Below, piece by piece: positions 37,203-45,427 of a DNA stretch of 64,000 bases; within the stretch, counting starts at the first letter, position 1, and each line of letters starts with the position of its first letter. This DNA is from Sagittula marina (GTDB taxonomy: Bacteria > Pseudomonadota > Alphaproteobacteria > Rhodobacterales > Rhodobacteraceae), in the NCBI RefSeq assembly GCF_014196795.1, contig NZ_JACIEJ010000004.1, positions 248,001-312,000 of the forward strand, in the 5' to 3' direction. The notes beneath the pieces are model-generated. The model saw nothing but the letters and a program-made list of their open reading frames with translations. It did no database searches and had not been told where the DNA came from. Position numbers and translations under genes: made by a program.

Positions 37203-37838
37203 ATGCTCACTGCCATCATCGACTACGACAGCGGCAACCTGCACTCCGCCGAAAAGGCCTTTCAGAAGATGGCCGAAGAAACCGGCGCAGGCTCCGTAGT
37301 GGTCACATCCGACCCCGAAACCGTGGCCGTGGCAGATCACATCGTCCTGCCCGGTGACGGCGCCTTCCCCGCCTGTGCCGCCGCGCTCCGCGCCTCTGGC
37401 TGCTTCGAGGCGATGGTCGAGGCGGTCGAGACCCGTGGCCGCCCGTTTCTGGGGATCTGTGTCGGCATGCAACTGATGGCCCGCGAAGGGCACGAATACG
37501 AAACCGTCCCCGGCCTGAACTGGATCGACGGCGCGGTGCAGGCCATCACGCCGAATGACCCGGCGCTGAAGGTTCCGCACATGGGGTGGAACGATCTGGT
37601 TCTGGACAACCCGCACCCGCTTCTGGACGGCATCGAGACAGGCGAACACGCCTACTTCGTCCACTCCTACCAGATGCAGATGGACGACCCGAGCCAGCGC
37701 ATCGCCCATGTGGACTACGGCGGCGACGTCACCGCCATCGTGGCACGCGATACCCGCATCGGCTTGCAATTCCACCCGGAGAAAAGCGCCGACGCCGGTC
37801 TGCGCATGATTGCAAACTTTCTGGCGTGGCGGCCCTGA
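37203..37838 (+). CDS. hisH: imidazole glycerol phosphate synthase subunit HisH (glutaminase)
   Basis: 211 residues. It is a class I glutamine amidotransferase that feeds ammonia to HisF. The nucleophile Cys is in PFLGICVGMQLMA (about residue 85). The His/Glu pair is in LQFHPEKSADAGL near the end. HisF is 2.9 kb downstream rather than adjacent. A strong two-way terminator follows. Confidence 0.97.
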   Translation: MLTAIIDYDSGNLHSAEKAFQKMAEETGAGSVVVTSDPETVAVADHIVLPGDGAFPACAAALRASGCFEAMVEAVETRGRPFLGICVGMQLMAREGHEYETVPGLNWIDGAVQAITPNDPALKVPHMGWNDLVLDNPHPLLDGIETGEHAYFVHSYQMQMDDPSQRIAHVDYGGDVTAIVARDTRIGLQFHPEKSADAGLRMIANFLAWRP

Positions 37839-37862
37839 CCCGCGCCAGTTGTCCCCACAAAA

Positions 37863-37888
37863 AAGGCCGGGCACCATGGCCCGGCCTT
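37863..37888. terminator. bidirectional terminator between hisH and the DUF2147 gene
   Basis: AAGGCCGGGC - ACCATG - GCCCGGCCTT is a perfect 10-bp stem. An A-run before it acts as a T-run on the minus strand. It serves the convergent hisH and DUF2147 genes. Confidence 0.88.
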
Positions 37889-37906
37889 CTCATACGTTAA
37901 ATCGGC

Positions 37907-38293
37907 TTACTGAACCCGTGCCCAGGTCTGCTTTTTGCAGATCAAGCCGCCGGCGACACAGCCCGCCAATTGCAGACGGTCCCCGTTCAGCGTCATTTTC
38001 CCCATAAAGATGCGGTCCTTGGACGGTTGCCAGACCTTGCCCTCGTACTTGCCGCTCCCTTGCGGCACCATGTCGATCACCAACTGCTTGCCGATGTTGG
38101 GCGACTGGTACTCCCCTGCATCGTTGAACGTTCGCGCGATCACACCACAGACCTTCGGCCCGCCACACGGGGCCATTTTCACATAGGCAAAGCTGCCGTC
38201 ATCGACCTGCGTCTGCCAGACCCCCTCCACCGGATCTGCCAAAGCCGCGCCCGCGCTCAGCGCAACAGCGGCCACAATTGCCAGAAATTTCAT
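37907..38293 (-). CDS. DUF2147 family exported protein
   Basis: 128 residues from the ATG at 38293, giving the signal peptide FLAIVAAVALSAGAALA. DUF2147 pattern: DPVEGVWQTQVDDGSFAYVKM, CGGPKVCGVIARTFN, GKVWQPSKDRIFMGKMTL and LQLAGCVAGGLICKKQTW. Four Cys probably form two disulfides in the periplasm. The function is unknown. It is inserted on the opposite strand between hisH and hisA. Confidence 0.9.
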   Translation of the reverse strand: MKFLAIVAAVALSAGAALADPVEGVWQTQVDDGSFAYVKMAPCGGPKVCGVIARTFNDAGEYQSPNIGKQLVIDMVPQGSGKYEGKVWQPSKDRIFMGKMTLNGDRLQLAGCVAGGLICKKQTWARVQ

Positions 38294-38444
38294 CTTGTTG
38301 TCCTCCCTTTGACTGTTTGACATCTTGACGCCCCGCCCCCCATGCGTTCAAGCGTTCCCCAAGGTTCAAAGGCAGATGTCACGCCACGTCACAGCCCTCG
38401 TGACTGCATCCTGCCAAGACTAGACGTTCGGAAAGGCCATGCTC

Positions 38445-39167
38445 ATGATCCTCTACCCTGCAATCGACCTCAAGGATGGCAAGGCCGTGCGCCTGCTGCG
38501 CGGCGACATGGACAAGGCCACCGTCTTCAACGACGATCCCGCCGCACAGGCGATGGAATTCGTGGCGCAGGGCTGCGAATGGCTGCATCTGGTTGACCTC
38601 AACGGCGCCTTCGCAGGCGAGCCGGTGAACGCGGCCGCGGTAGAGTCCATCCTGGCGCAGACCAAGACGCCCGCCCAGCTTGGCGGCGGCATCCGCGACA
38701 TGAAAACCATCGAAACCTGGATCTCCAAGGGTCTGGCGCGCGTGATCCTCGGCACCGTTGCCGTGGAAAATCCCGCGCTGGTCCGCGAAGCCGCCAAGGC
38801 CTTCCCCGGCAAGATCGCCGTGGGCATCGACGCGCGCGACGGCAAGGTCGCCACCAAGGGCTGGGCCGAAACCACCGACGTCGACGCCACCGATCTGGCG
38901 CGCAGCTTCGAAGACGACGGCGTCTGCGCCATCATCTACACAGACATCAACCGCGACGGCGCGATGCAAGGGCCGAACGTCGAGGCCACGGAAGCGCTCG
39001 GCAATGCCGTGTCGATCCCGGTGATCGCCTCGGGCGGCGTCTCCTCGCTTGCAGACCTGAACGCCCTGCGCGACTGCGGCGCACCGCTCAATGGCGCGAT
39101 CTCTGGCCGCGCGCTTTATGACGGGGCGCTTGACCTGAAAGAGGCACTTGCCGCGTTGAAAGGCTGA
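38445..39167 (+). CDS. hisA: ProFAR isomerase (phosphoribosylformimino-AICAR-phosphate isomerase)
   Basis: 240 residues from the second ATG (38445). The GGAAAGG ribosome-binding site is eight bases before it but only two before the ATG at 38439. It is a TIM barrel with catalytic Asp in [15 protein letters not shown] and Asp in [15 protein letters not shown], and phosphate loops LGGGIRDM and ASGGVSS. It opens the ribose ring in step 4 of histidine synthesis. It has its own promoter space after the DUF2147 gene. Confidence 0.96.
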   Translation: MILYPAIDLKDGKAVRLLRGDMDKATVFNDDPAAQAMEFVAQGCEWLHLVDLNGAFAGEPVNAAAVESILAQTKTPAQLGGGIRDMKTIETWISKGLARVILGTVAVENPALVREAAKAFPGKIAVGIDARDGKVATKGWAETTDVDATDLARSFEDDGVCAIIYTDINRDGAMQGPNVEATEALGNAVSIPVIASGGVSSLADLNALRDCGAPLNGAISGRALYDGALDLKEALAALKG

Positions 39168-39469
39168 CGCGCCTCTATATTCACGTCGCGAGCGCGCGCC
39201 TTCAACTCTCTGCTCATCATCACCGCAATGGCCCCTTTGGTCATGTACCGCGTGAAATGGACCAGCGATCTGGCTGCGCAACACGGGTGCCGCCTCGATG
39301 GAGCTGACATCTCCTCCTGCGCCGTGACCGGCGAAGGTATTGAACCGAGCTGTCCAATGCCTTTATCGGCGACTGGTAAGCCGTCGTGACGGCGCCACCG
39401 TCCCTGGCCTGCGCCGTCATCTTGATCGTGATGCCCGTCAAACCTCTGAGGGCGCGAGACCGCGCATGA
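39168..39469 (+). pseudogene. decayed small membrane-protein gene
   Basis: A readable remnant begins NSLLIITAMAPLVMYRVKW and runs into AAQHGCRLDGADISSCAVTGEG. This resembles a small inner-membrane protein family whose soluble centre has HGC.LDEG...PC...G.D. After the glycine the reading shifts frame, and the end (LSNAFIGDW, then a stop, then ACAVILIVMPV) lies in another frame with an internal TAA. There is no good start codon. The family similarity is from memory. Confidence 0.45.
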
Positions 39470-39472
39470 CGG

Positions 39473-39919
39473 TCAGTTCGCGTCTGCCGCTTTCTCGGTC
39501 AGTGATTTCAATGCCTCGTGCATCTTGTCGATTTCCTCGACTCCGGAATCGCCGTTCACCGAGATCAGCATCTGGTGCGGCTCCTGGTAGACAAACCATG
39601 TCTTGTCCTGATCCCAGACGGCCAGCACCCGCAACGGCAGCACCAATCCTGCGCGAAAGTTCTCCTGCATGACCGGCGTGCCCAGCTTCGGGTTGCCAAA
39701 GATCAGCAGTTGCGAGTTCGGCAGCGACATGTCCACGTCCTTCGCCCCCTGACCGTGGTCTATGCGGGCAAAGACCGTGGCCCCGGCCTCCTCGACTGCC
39801 GCCTCCAGCCGGTCCATCGCCTCCTGCACGGTGCCCTCGGCTTCGACCCAGTCGAGCTTCTCGTCAGCCTGTACGACGGTTGCTGCCATGATGGCGGTGG
39901 CTGCCAATAGATATTTCAT
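39473..39919 (-). CDS. DUF302 domain exported protein
   Basis: 148 residues from the ATG at 39919 (signal peptide YLLAATAIMAATVVQA). The DUF302 core follows: VQEAMDRLEAAVEEAGATVFA, RIDHGQGAKDVDMSLPNSQLLIFGNPKLGTPVM split over two strands, then LPLRVLAVWDQDKTWFVYQEP. The function is not established; DUF302 proteins are small periplasmic or cytoplasmic ligand-binding folds. It sits on the opposite strand between hisA and hisF. Confidence 0.9.
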   Translation of the reverse strand: MKYLLAATAIMAATVVQADEKLDWVEAEGTVQEAMDRLEAAVEEAGATVFARIDHGQGAKDVDMSLPNSQLLIFGNPKLGTPVMQENFRAGLVLPLRVLAVWDQDKTWFVYQEPHQMLISVNGDSGVEEIDKMHEALKSLTEKAADAN

Positions 39920-40186
39920 TCTTGATGCTCCCTGTTCGAGGATCCGACCCAAGGTTTCACCCGTCGTCCTCGCAAAGCCCAACACTCCATGTGGCCTGCG
40001 GTTCCGCGTTCAAGGGGGCCGCGAGACGCTTCGCAATTCCCCGCCGTCGCCGCAGGCTGATTTCGGCAGGGCGCCGCTCGCGCGAAACCACCCCCTTGAG
40101 ACCCGGGCCCCACGGCCACAAGTCTTGGGCAAGGCAGCGCGGCACCCTCACGCCGCGCCGCCACACACTAACAGACGGAGACGACC

Positions 40187-40624
40187 ATGACCTTCCGCAA
40201 GACCCTCGTAGGCAGCGCCACCATCGCAGCACTTCTCGCAGCACCTCTGGCGCCAGCCTTTGCACAGACCGCCGAAGGCACCACCAACGGTAAGCCCGAG
40301 ATCAAGCAGGAGATGCAGCAGACGGAGACCCAGAACTTCACTGATGCGCAACTGCAAGGCTTCGTAGATGCCGCCATGGCGATCAGCGAAATCCGTCAGG
40401 ACTACCTGCCACAGCTGCAACAGGCGAGCGACGAAGACGCCGCAACCGAACTGCAGATGCAAGCCATGGAAGAGATGCAGACCGCTGTCGAGGACACCGA
40501 GAACATGAACCTCGATCTCTACAACCAGATCGGCGCAGCCATGCAGGCAGACCCGGAGGTCGGCGAACGCGTTGCCGCCCTGGTCAAGGAAGCCGAAGAA
40601 GCGAACACCCAAGGCGAAGGCTGA
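40187..40624 (+). CDS. DUF4168 family exported protein
   Basis: 145 residues with a signal peptide (GSATIAALLAAPLAPAFA). The mature part is helical and acidic, Gln/Glu-rich, with the DUF4168 pattern FTDAQLQGFVDAAMAISEIR and many repeated Met/Gln. It probably forms a periplasmic helical bundle, of unknown role. ACAGACGGAGACGACC before the ATG gives a plausible GGAG ribosome-binding site. A strong terminator follows. Confidence 0.85.
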   Translation: MTFRKTLVGSATIAALLAAPLAPAFAQTAEGTTNGKPEIKQEMQQTETQNFTDAQLQGFVDAAMAISEIRQDYLPQLQQASDEDAATELQMQAMEEMQTAVEDTENMNLDLYNQIGAAMQADPEVGERVAALVKEAEEANTQGEG

Positions 40625-40648
40625 TATCCCCCACAGCCCAAGCCGACG

Positions 40649-40680
40649 CGCCGCTCCCCTCTCCGGGGGGCGGCGTTTTT
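40649..40680 (+). terminator. Rho-independent terminator after the DUF4168 gene
   Basis: CGCCGCTCCCC pairs with GGGGGGCGGCG (one T-G pair) and is followed by TTTTT. A textbook terminator that isolates this gene from hisF. Confidence 0.92.
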
Positions 40681-40771
40681 CGTGTTACATTCCTGTCACC
40701 CCTGCCCCGGACAAATCGCGCAATCGCGCGGCAATCTTTCCACGATCACAGAATCGGGATAACCGGGCGAC

Positions 40772-41530
40772 ATGTTGAAAACGCGCATCATTCCCTGTCT
40801 CGACGTCGCCGATGGCCGCGTGGTCAAAGGCGTCAACTTCGTCGATCTGATCGACGCCGGGGACCCTGTCCAATCCGCCAAGGCTTATGACGCCGCAGGC
40901 GCGGACGAGATCTGCTTTCTCGACATCCATGCCACGCATGAAAACCGGGGCACAATGTTCGACGTCGTCACACGGACGGCCGAACAGTGCTTCATTCCAC
41001 TCACCGTAGGCGGCGGCGTCCGCACGGTCGGTGATGTCCGCGCCCTCCTGCTCGCGGGCGCGGACAAGGTCAGCTTCAACTCCGCAGCCGTGGCCAACCC
41101 CGACGTCGTGGCCGAGGCCGCCGATCAGTTCGGCAGCCAGTGCATCGTCTGCGCCATCGACGCCAAGACGGTCGCCCCCGGCAAATGGGAGCTGTTCACC
41201 CACGGAGGGCGCAAACCCACCGGGATCGACGCTGTTGAATTTGCGAAATTGATCGCAGCCAAGGGCGCGGGGGAGATCCTGCTCACCTCCATGGACCGCG
41301 ACGGCACCAAATCCGGCTTCAACCTTCCCATGACCCGCGCCATCGCGGACGCTGTGGACATTCCGGTGATCGCCTCGGGCGGTGTCGGCACGCTCGACCA
41401 CCTCGTCGAGGGCGTCACCGAAGGCCACGCGTCCGCCGTTCTCGCCGCTTCGATCTTTCACTTCGGCACGTTTACCGTGGCCGAAGCCAAGGCACATATG
41501 GCTGCCGCAGGAATTCCTGTCCGTCTCTGA
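40772..41530 (+). CDS. hisF: imidazole glycerol phosphate synthase subunit HisF (cyclase)
   Basis: 252 residues. TIM-barrel cyclase that uses ammonia from HisH to close the imidazole ring. Catalytic Asp residues are in [19 protein letters not shown] and VCAIDAKTV; phosphate loops are TVGGGVRTV and [11 protein letters not shown]. It is followed by a hypothetical gene and hisE. Confidence 0.98.
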   Translation: MLKTRIIPCLDVADGRVVKGVNFVDLIDAGDPVQSAKAYDAAGADEICFLDIHATHENRGTMFDVVTRTAEQCFIPLTVGGGVRTVGDVRALLLAGADKVSFNSAAVANPDVVAEAADQFGSQCIVCAIDAKTVAPGKWELFTHGGRKPTGIDAVEFAKLIAAKGAGEILLTSMDRDGTKSGFNLPMTRAIADAVDIPVIASGGVGTLDHLVEGVTEGHASAVLAASIFHFGTFTVAEAKAHMAAAGIPVRL

Positions 41531-41603
41531 CCGCTGATGACCGCTCGTTAACCCTCGCAGGGTATTGAACACGGCAGGCAAATGCTCGAACGGAACGAGG
41601 TCC

Positions 41604-42011
41604 ATGTTTTCAGACGGCACCGATGTCACTGTCCGCGAGGGCGAGGTAGAACACACCTCCTGTAATTGTTGCGGCAAGCTGACCACGGTCGTCTCTGGCT
41701 ATCTTGACGTCGGTGACAAATCCGCAGGCTGGTACACGGTCGGCGTCACGTTGGACGCGCCCAATCACCTGCCGCTCTGCCGCGTCTACATCGGCGACTG
41801 GTCGCAGGAGGCGGGTCCTGATGAACGCTGGGGCATCCGCATCGGCATTGCCCCCGACGGCCCGCAATTGCTCGATTGGTCCACGGACGAGGCGGCAGAG
41901 GCAAAGCCGGTGTTTACCCCCTTGAATCGTCTGCAAGTGCTTGGCACACCACTGGAACCACAACTTTGGAAGCTGATGGACAAAATCATCGGCTCAGACA
42001 GCCGCCTGTAG
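41604..42011 (+). CDS. hypothetical protein between hisF and hisE
   Basis: 135 residues from the ATG at 41604, with the GAGG ribosome-binding site four bases before it. It has SCNCCGK near the start, a possible metal or redox centre, then alternating strands (WYTVGVTLDAPNHLPLCRVYIGDW, with the break at L, and RWGIRIGIAPDGPQLLDW). I do not recognise the family. The ribosome-binding site lies inside ACGGAACGAGG, complementary to the candidate small RNA at 44207. hisE follows after 11 bases. Confidence 0.75.
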   Translation: MFSDGTDVTVREGEVEHTSCNCCGKLTTVVSGYLDVGDKSAGWYTVGVTLDAPNHLPLCRVYIGDWSQEAGPDERWGIRIGIAPDGPQLLDWSTDEAAEAKPVFTPLNRLQVLGTPLEPQLWKLMDKIIGSDSRL

Positions 42012-42022
42012 CAAGGACCGCC

Positions 42023-42334
42023 ATGACCCTCGAAGACCTCGAACAGATCGTCGCCACCCGCGCTCAGGCCTCCCCCGATGAAAGCTGGACCGCCAAGCTG
42101 CTCGCAAAAGGCCCTGAAAAATGCGCTGAGAAATTTGGTGAAGAAGCCATTGAGGCCATCATCGAAGCCGTGAAAAACGACCCCGACAAGCTCGCTTCCG
42201 AGGCCGCGGACGTCCTGTTTCACCTCTTGGTCATGTTGCGCAGCCGTGGCGTCTCCGTCGCGCAGGTCATGGACGTGCTGTCAGCGCGCCAATCGCAATC
42301 GGGCCTCAGCGAAAAGGCCAGCCGCACAAGCTGA
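42023..42334 (+). CDS. hisE: phosphoribosyl-ATP pyrophosphatase
   Basis: 103 residues from the ATG at 42023. All-alpha NTP pyrophosphohydrolase fold with metal-binding Glu/Asp: KFGEEAIEAIIEA and SEAADVLFHLLVML. It hydrolyses PR-ATP to PR-AMP, step 2 of histidine synthesis; hisI is not in the window. A structured repeat begins eight bases after the stop. Confidence 0.96.
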   Translation: MTLEDLEQIVATRAQASPDESWTAKLLAKGPEKCAEKFGEEAIEAIIEAVKNDPDKLASEAADVLFHLLVMLRSRGVSVAQVMDVLSARQSQSGLSEKASRTS

Positions 42335-42341
42335 CCCTGAC

Positions 42342-42383
42342 GGGACGGTGGGCGGGGCGCCTTCGCGACAGCGAACAGCGCCG
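42342..42383 (+). repeat. dispersed 3' hairpin repeat, copy 2
   Basis: It shares GGGACGGTGGGCGGGGCGCCTT with the copy at 24786, again just after a stop codon. The outer stem GGCGC/GCGCC is identical. The inner stem is TTCGC-GACA-GCGAA instead of TTTGCC-GCAA-GGCAAA, so both arms changed together. Confidence 0.75.
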
Positions 42384-42391
42384 GTCCAGTC

Positions 42392-43360
42392 CTATCCCTT
42401 CGGCTCTTTCGGCTTCATGCGTTCCAGCTCTGGCGTGATCGGGATGTGCTCCTGATCGTCCCCCACCGGGAGCGAGAACAGCCCCTCCCCCCATTGCGCT
42501 GCCTTCCAGTCTTCCTTGGCTTTCTCGATGCGATCTTTCGAGGAAGATACGAAGTTCCACCACAGATACCGGTGCCCCTCCATCGTTGCGCCTCCCAGCG
42601 ACAACAGGCGCGCGCCGCGCGGCCCGGCCTTGACGCTGATCTGGTCACCGGGCCGGAAAATCAGCATCCGGCCTTCCTCGTAAACCTCCCCCGCCACCTC
42701 GATCGCCCCCTGCGCCACAAAGATCCCGCGATCCTCGTGATTGTCCGGCAGCGGATAAGACGCCCCGGCCTGCAAAGCCACGTCGATATAGAATGTCTCG
42801 CTCTGCATCGTCACCGGGCTGGTCTGTCCATGCGCCGAGCCAAGGATCAGCCGCGCGCGAATGCCCTCCGCCTCCAGCAGTGGCAGCGCGGCTTCCTTGT
42901 GGTGTTCAAAGGCTGGCGCAACCTCTTCACGATCTTCGGGCAAGGCCAGCCAGGTCTGCACACCAAACAGGCTGTGCGGTGTCTTGCGCACATCCGGCTG
43001 CGTCCGTTCGGAATGCGTCACGCCTCTGCCCGCCAGCATCCAGTTGACCTCGCCCGGCAGGATTGCCTGCTGCGCCCCGGTGCTGTCGCGGTGCTCGAAT
43101 TCACCTTGGAAAAGATAGGTCACCGTCCCCAGACCGATGTGCGGGTGCGGACGCACGTCGATGCCGCCTTCGGTGATGAACTCCGCAGGCCCCATCTGAT
43201 CAAAGAAGATAAACGGCCCCACCATCTGCCGCTGCATCGACGGCAACGCGCGGCGCACTTCGAAGCCGCCCAGATCGCGCGCACGCGGCAGGATCACGGT
43301 CTCGATGGCATCGGGATCCACATGCGCGGCCAGTGGGGCGTGGGCAGGGTTCCAACTCAT
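42392..43360 (-). CDS. pirin family protein
   Basis: 322 residues from the ATG at 43360; the frame remains open upstream but without similarity. Bicupin with the pirin metal site: His in RPHPHIGLGTVTYL, His/Glu in GEFEHRDSTG and NWMLAGRGVTHSER. The C-terminal pirin domain has FRPGDQISVKAGPRGARLL. Pirins are Fe-binding, some with quercetinase activity and some regulatory. The exact role is unknown. It is convergent with hisE. Confidence 0.93.
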   Translation of the reverse strand: MSWNPAHAPLAAHVDPDAIETVILPRARDLGGFEVRRALPSMQRQMVGPFIFFDQMGPAEFITEGGIDVRPHPHIGLGTVTYLFQGEFEHRDSTGAQQAILPGEVNWMLAGRGVTHSERTQPDVRKTPHSLFGVQTWLALPEDREEVAPAFEHHKEAALPLLEAEGIRARLILGSAHGQTSPVTMQSETFYIDVALQAGASYPLPDNHEDRGIFVAQGAIEVAGEVYEEGRMLIFRPGDQISVKAGPRGARLLSLGGATMEGHRYLWWNFVSSSKDRIEKAKEDWKAAQWGEGLFSLPVGDDQEHIPITPELERMKPKEPKG

Positions 43361-43709
43361 GTCGTGTCTCCTCAAGGTGAATGCCAGAGAGTGTGCGCCA
43401 AACGGCGGACCAATCAATTCCCTGATGACGACATGCCTATGTGCACTTTCGCACAATAACGCACCGAAGTAAAATATCTCAGCGCCCCTGCACGATTAAC
43501 CATTTTTGACGCAACGTCATCCTCTCAGGGATTTCAACAGTTAACATCGGACCGCTTTTTGCCGCCAAACCGGTCGGTTCGCGCATTAACGCAGGTTAAC
43601 CTCGCTAAAGATCGTCTGAATCTGTCCTGTACCATTTCTCACAGCCCGCCAGATCTGGTGTCCGTCCGATGCCTTAACCACAGCGCACGCCGCAGTAATC
43701 GGGCGGGTT
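43361..43709. other. 349-base intergenic stretch
   Basis: No gene is seen between the pirin start and the end of the CoA-binding protein gene. The stretch is AT-richer than its surroundings and contains several GTTAAC-like words (near 43540 and 43595). Only the pirin promoter is expected here. Confidence 0.4.
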
Positions 43710-44177
43710 TTACAGTTTCGAAGACAGAATCCCGGTGTTGAACCCGCCCATGCGCAGCTCGCCGAACAGGCGCTGATACTCGATCTTCGGGCAGCGGTGC
43801 ATGATAACGTCTTTGCCGTGCTCCTGCGCCAAGGCTTCTGCCTCGTGGTTCACCACGCCGATCTGCATCCACACGGTGCGCAGATCGGGCAGAACCTCCA
43901 ACGCCTCCTCCACAATCGGTAAAACATGTTCAGAGCGGCGGAAAATATCCACCATATCAACGTCTTTCGGGCAATCTGCGAGCGATGCGCGCACTTCCTC
44001 ACCGAACAGTATCTTGCCGGCATGGCCCGGATTGACCGGGATCACGCGATAGCCCTTGAGGCTCAGATAACGTGCCACATAGTAGCTGGGCCGCACCGGG
44101 TTCATCGATACGCCCACCACCGCCACCACTTTGGTTCGGGTTAGCACATCTTTGAGAAAAGCATCTTCGTATGTCAT
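43710..44177 (-). CDS. CoA-binding domain protein (YccU-like)
   Basis: 155 residues. A single Rossmann-type CoA-binding domain: VVAVVGVSMNPVRPSYYVARYL at the N-terminus (two runs), GYRVIPVNPGHAGKILFGEEV, VDMVDIFRRSEHVLPIVEEAL and VWMQIGVVNHEA. It resembles E. coli YccU and the N-terminus of succinyl-CoA synthetase alpha chains. The physiological role is unknown. A candidate small RNA gene lies just upstream on the same strand. Confidence 0.92.
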   Translation of the reverse strand: MTYEDAFLKDVLTRTKVVAVVGVSMNPVRPSYYVARYLSLKGYRVIPVNPGHAGKILFGEEVRASLADCPKDVDMVDIFRRSEHVLPIVEEALEVLPDLRTVWMQIGVVNHEAEALAQEHGKDVIMHRCPKIEYQRLFGELRMGGFNTGILSSKL

Positions 44178-44206
44178 GCCAGTACCCTACGCGGACTTCG
44201 GACAAG

Positions 44207-44300
44207 AAAAAAGCGTCCGGAACATTTTCCGGACGCCAGTTACGGAACGAGGGACAGTGAAGGTTTCGCGGGGGTTCCGTCCCCACGACCTGATCAAGAG
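44207..44300 (-). ncRNA. candidate small RNA with terminator and pairing loop
   Basis: On the minus strand: a -35 TTGACA (44335-44330) after an AT-rich stretch with no strong -10, then a stem ACGGAAC/GTTCCGT (44280-44274 with 44248-44242) closing a 25-base loop ending CTGTCCCTC. A perfect terminator GCGTCCGGAA-AATG-TTCCGGACGC (44236-44213) and TTTTTT follow. The estimated transcript is about 94 bases. The terminator could instead belong to the DUF2235 gene upstream. The promoter call is weak at the -10. Confidence 0.5.
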
Positions 44301-44371
44301 ATAGGCGCAAATGCCACAGATTAAAGGGCTGTCAATAAAATGTGAAATTTTTAATTGACGTCCCGAAACCC

Positions 44372-45427
44372 CTATTCGCCCGGCTGCATTGCGCCGCTCT
44401 GCGGGCAGGCCGTTTCAATGCTGTCATGCATTCTCTCTGACGGATCGTCACCCATAACCCTCTGACGGCGAAGCAAAAACGCCTTCCCAAAACCCTGCCA
44501 TGTTCCGACCGATGGGGCCGTAATATCGCAAGGAAACCGCTGCCGCCAGCCAGTCGGGAGCGACAGTGCGCAGGCTTCCAGACGTTCCAACATCCAGACC
44601 AGCGGTATATTGGCCAGCGGTCGCGCTTGTTGAAAACTGCCCAGCATACCGCCCACATCACCATGGGTCCCGCGAAACCACACTTGCTCCATCACGCCGT
44701 GCCACCCGTCAGGACGGGTCCAGAGCACAGGTGAAAACGTATCGCGCGTTTCATCCATCGCCAAAGCGTGAAACCCATGTCGCACCGAATGGCCCAAAGC
44801 GTGATTATGGAAAGCGTGACGCGGTTCCGACAACCGCCACAACAAAGGCCAGCGAAATCCCAATGCCTTGACCGTGTCCCACACGCCAACCATTTCGATC
44901 AAAGTGACGTCGTGGCAATATCGGTGGGCAAAGACTTCCGCACTCTCTCCATCGGGGGCGTATTCATAGAGGCGATAAACCTGACGGATGTTTCGCTCCG
45001 TCGCGTGTTCGGGGCGCAGCAAACCCACCCGATCTATGATCCCGGCCAAGGACCGCACGGCATAAGCACCGCGAGAAAATCCGAGAAAGAAGATCCTGTC
45101 CCCAACGCGATAGCGCGAAGCGAGGTGACCATAAGCGCGCCGGATCTGGCCGTTTATGCCGCGTCCTACGATGACATCGCCCGTGGTGCGCCAGTCGGAC
45201 CACTGGATGCCCGCCTCGTAGTAGAGCGATAAGTCGCCCTGTTCTTTCAGCAACTTATAGGTCAGCCCCGCGTTGGTTTCCCGCCCATCGCGTAGGGTCG
45301 ATGCAGTCCCATCCAAGATGATGACATGATCACGCGGGCCACGACGCGGCTCGTACACCGTCTGTCCGGAGGCGCGCGGCCTCCGAAACAGTCTGGCAAT
45401 TGCTTTATTCAGCCGCGATACGATCAT
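44372..45427 (-). CDS. DUF2235 alpha/beta-hydrolase-like protein
   Basis: 351 residues. The DUF2235 family is related to the phospholipase-type Tle1 effectors. It starts with DHVIILDGTASTLRDG, has YEAGIQWSDWRTTG, and the nucleophile elbow GFSRGAYAVRSLAGII (Ser near residue 118). EMVGVWDTVKALGF and VWFRGTHGDVGG match the later catalytic strands. No secretion-system genes are near, so a housekeeping or lipid role is as likely as a toxin. Its first 8 codons overlap the end of the CoxL-like gene. Confidence 0.85.
   Translation of the reverse strand: MIVSRLNKAIARLFRRPRASGQTVYEPRRGPRDHVIILDGTASTLRDGRETNAGLTYKLLKEQGDLSLYYEAGIQWSDWRTTGDVIVGRGINGQIRRAYGHLASRYRVGDRIFFLGFSRGAYAVRSLAGIIDRVGLLRPEHATERNIRQVYRLYEYAPDGESAEVFAHRYCHDVTLIEMVGVWDTVKALGFRWPLLWRLSEPRHAFHNHALGHSVRHGFHALAMDETRDTFSPVLWTRPDGWHGVMEQVWFRGTHGDVGGMLGSFQQARPLANIPLVWMLERLEACALSLPTGWRQRFPCDITAPSVGTWQGFGKAFLLRRQRVMGDDPSERMHDSIETACPQSGAMQPGE

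Noticed and set aside
44213-44236. the hairpin as only the terminator of the DUF2235 gene
   Set aside because: This remains possible, but it lies 135 bases past that gene and is preceded by its own TTGACA and a second stem, so a separate RNA is preferred.
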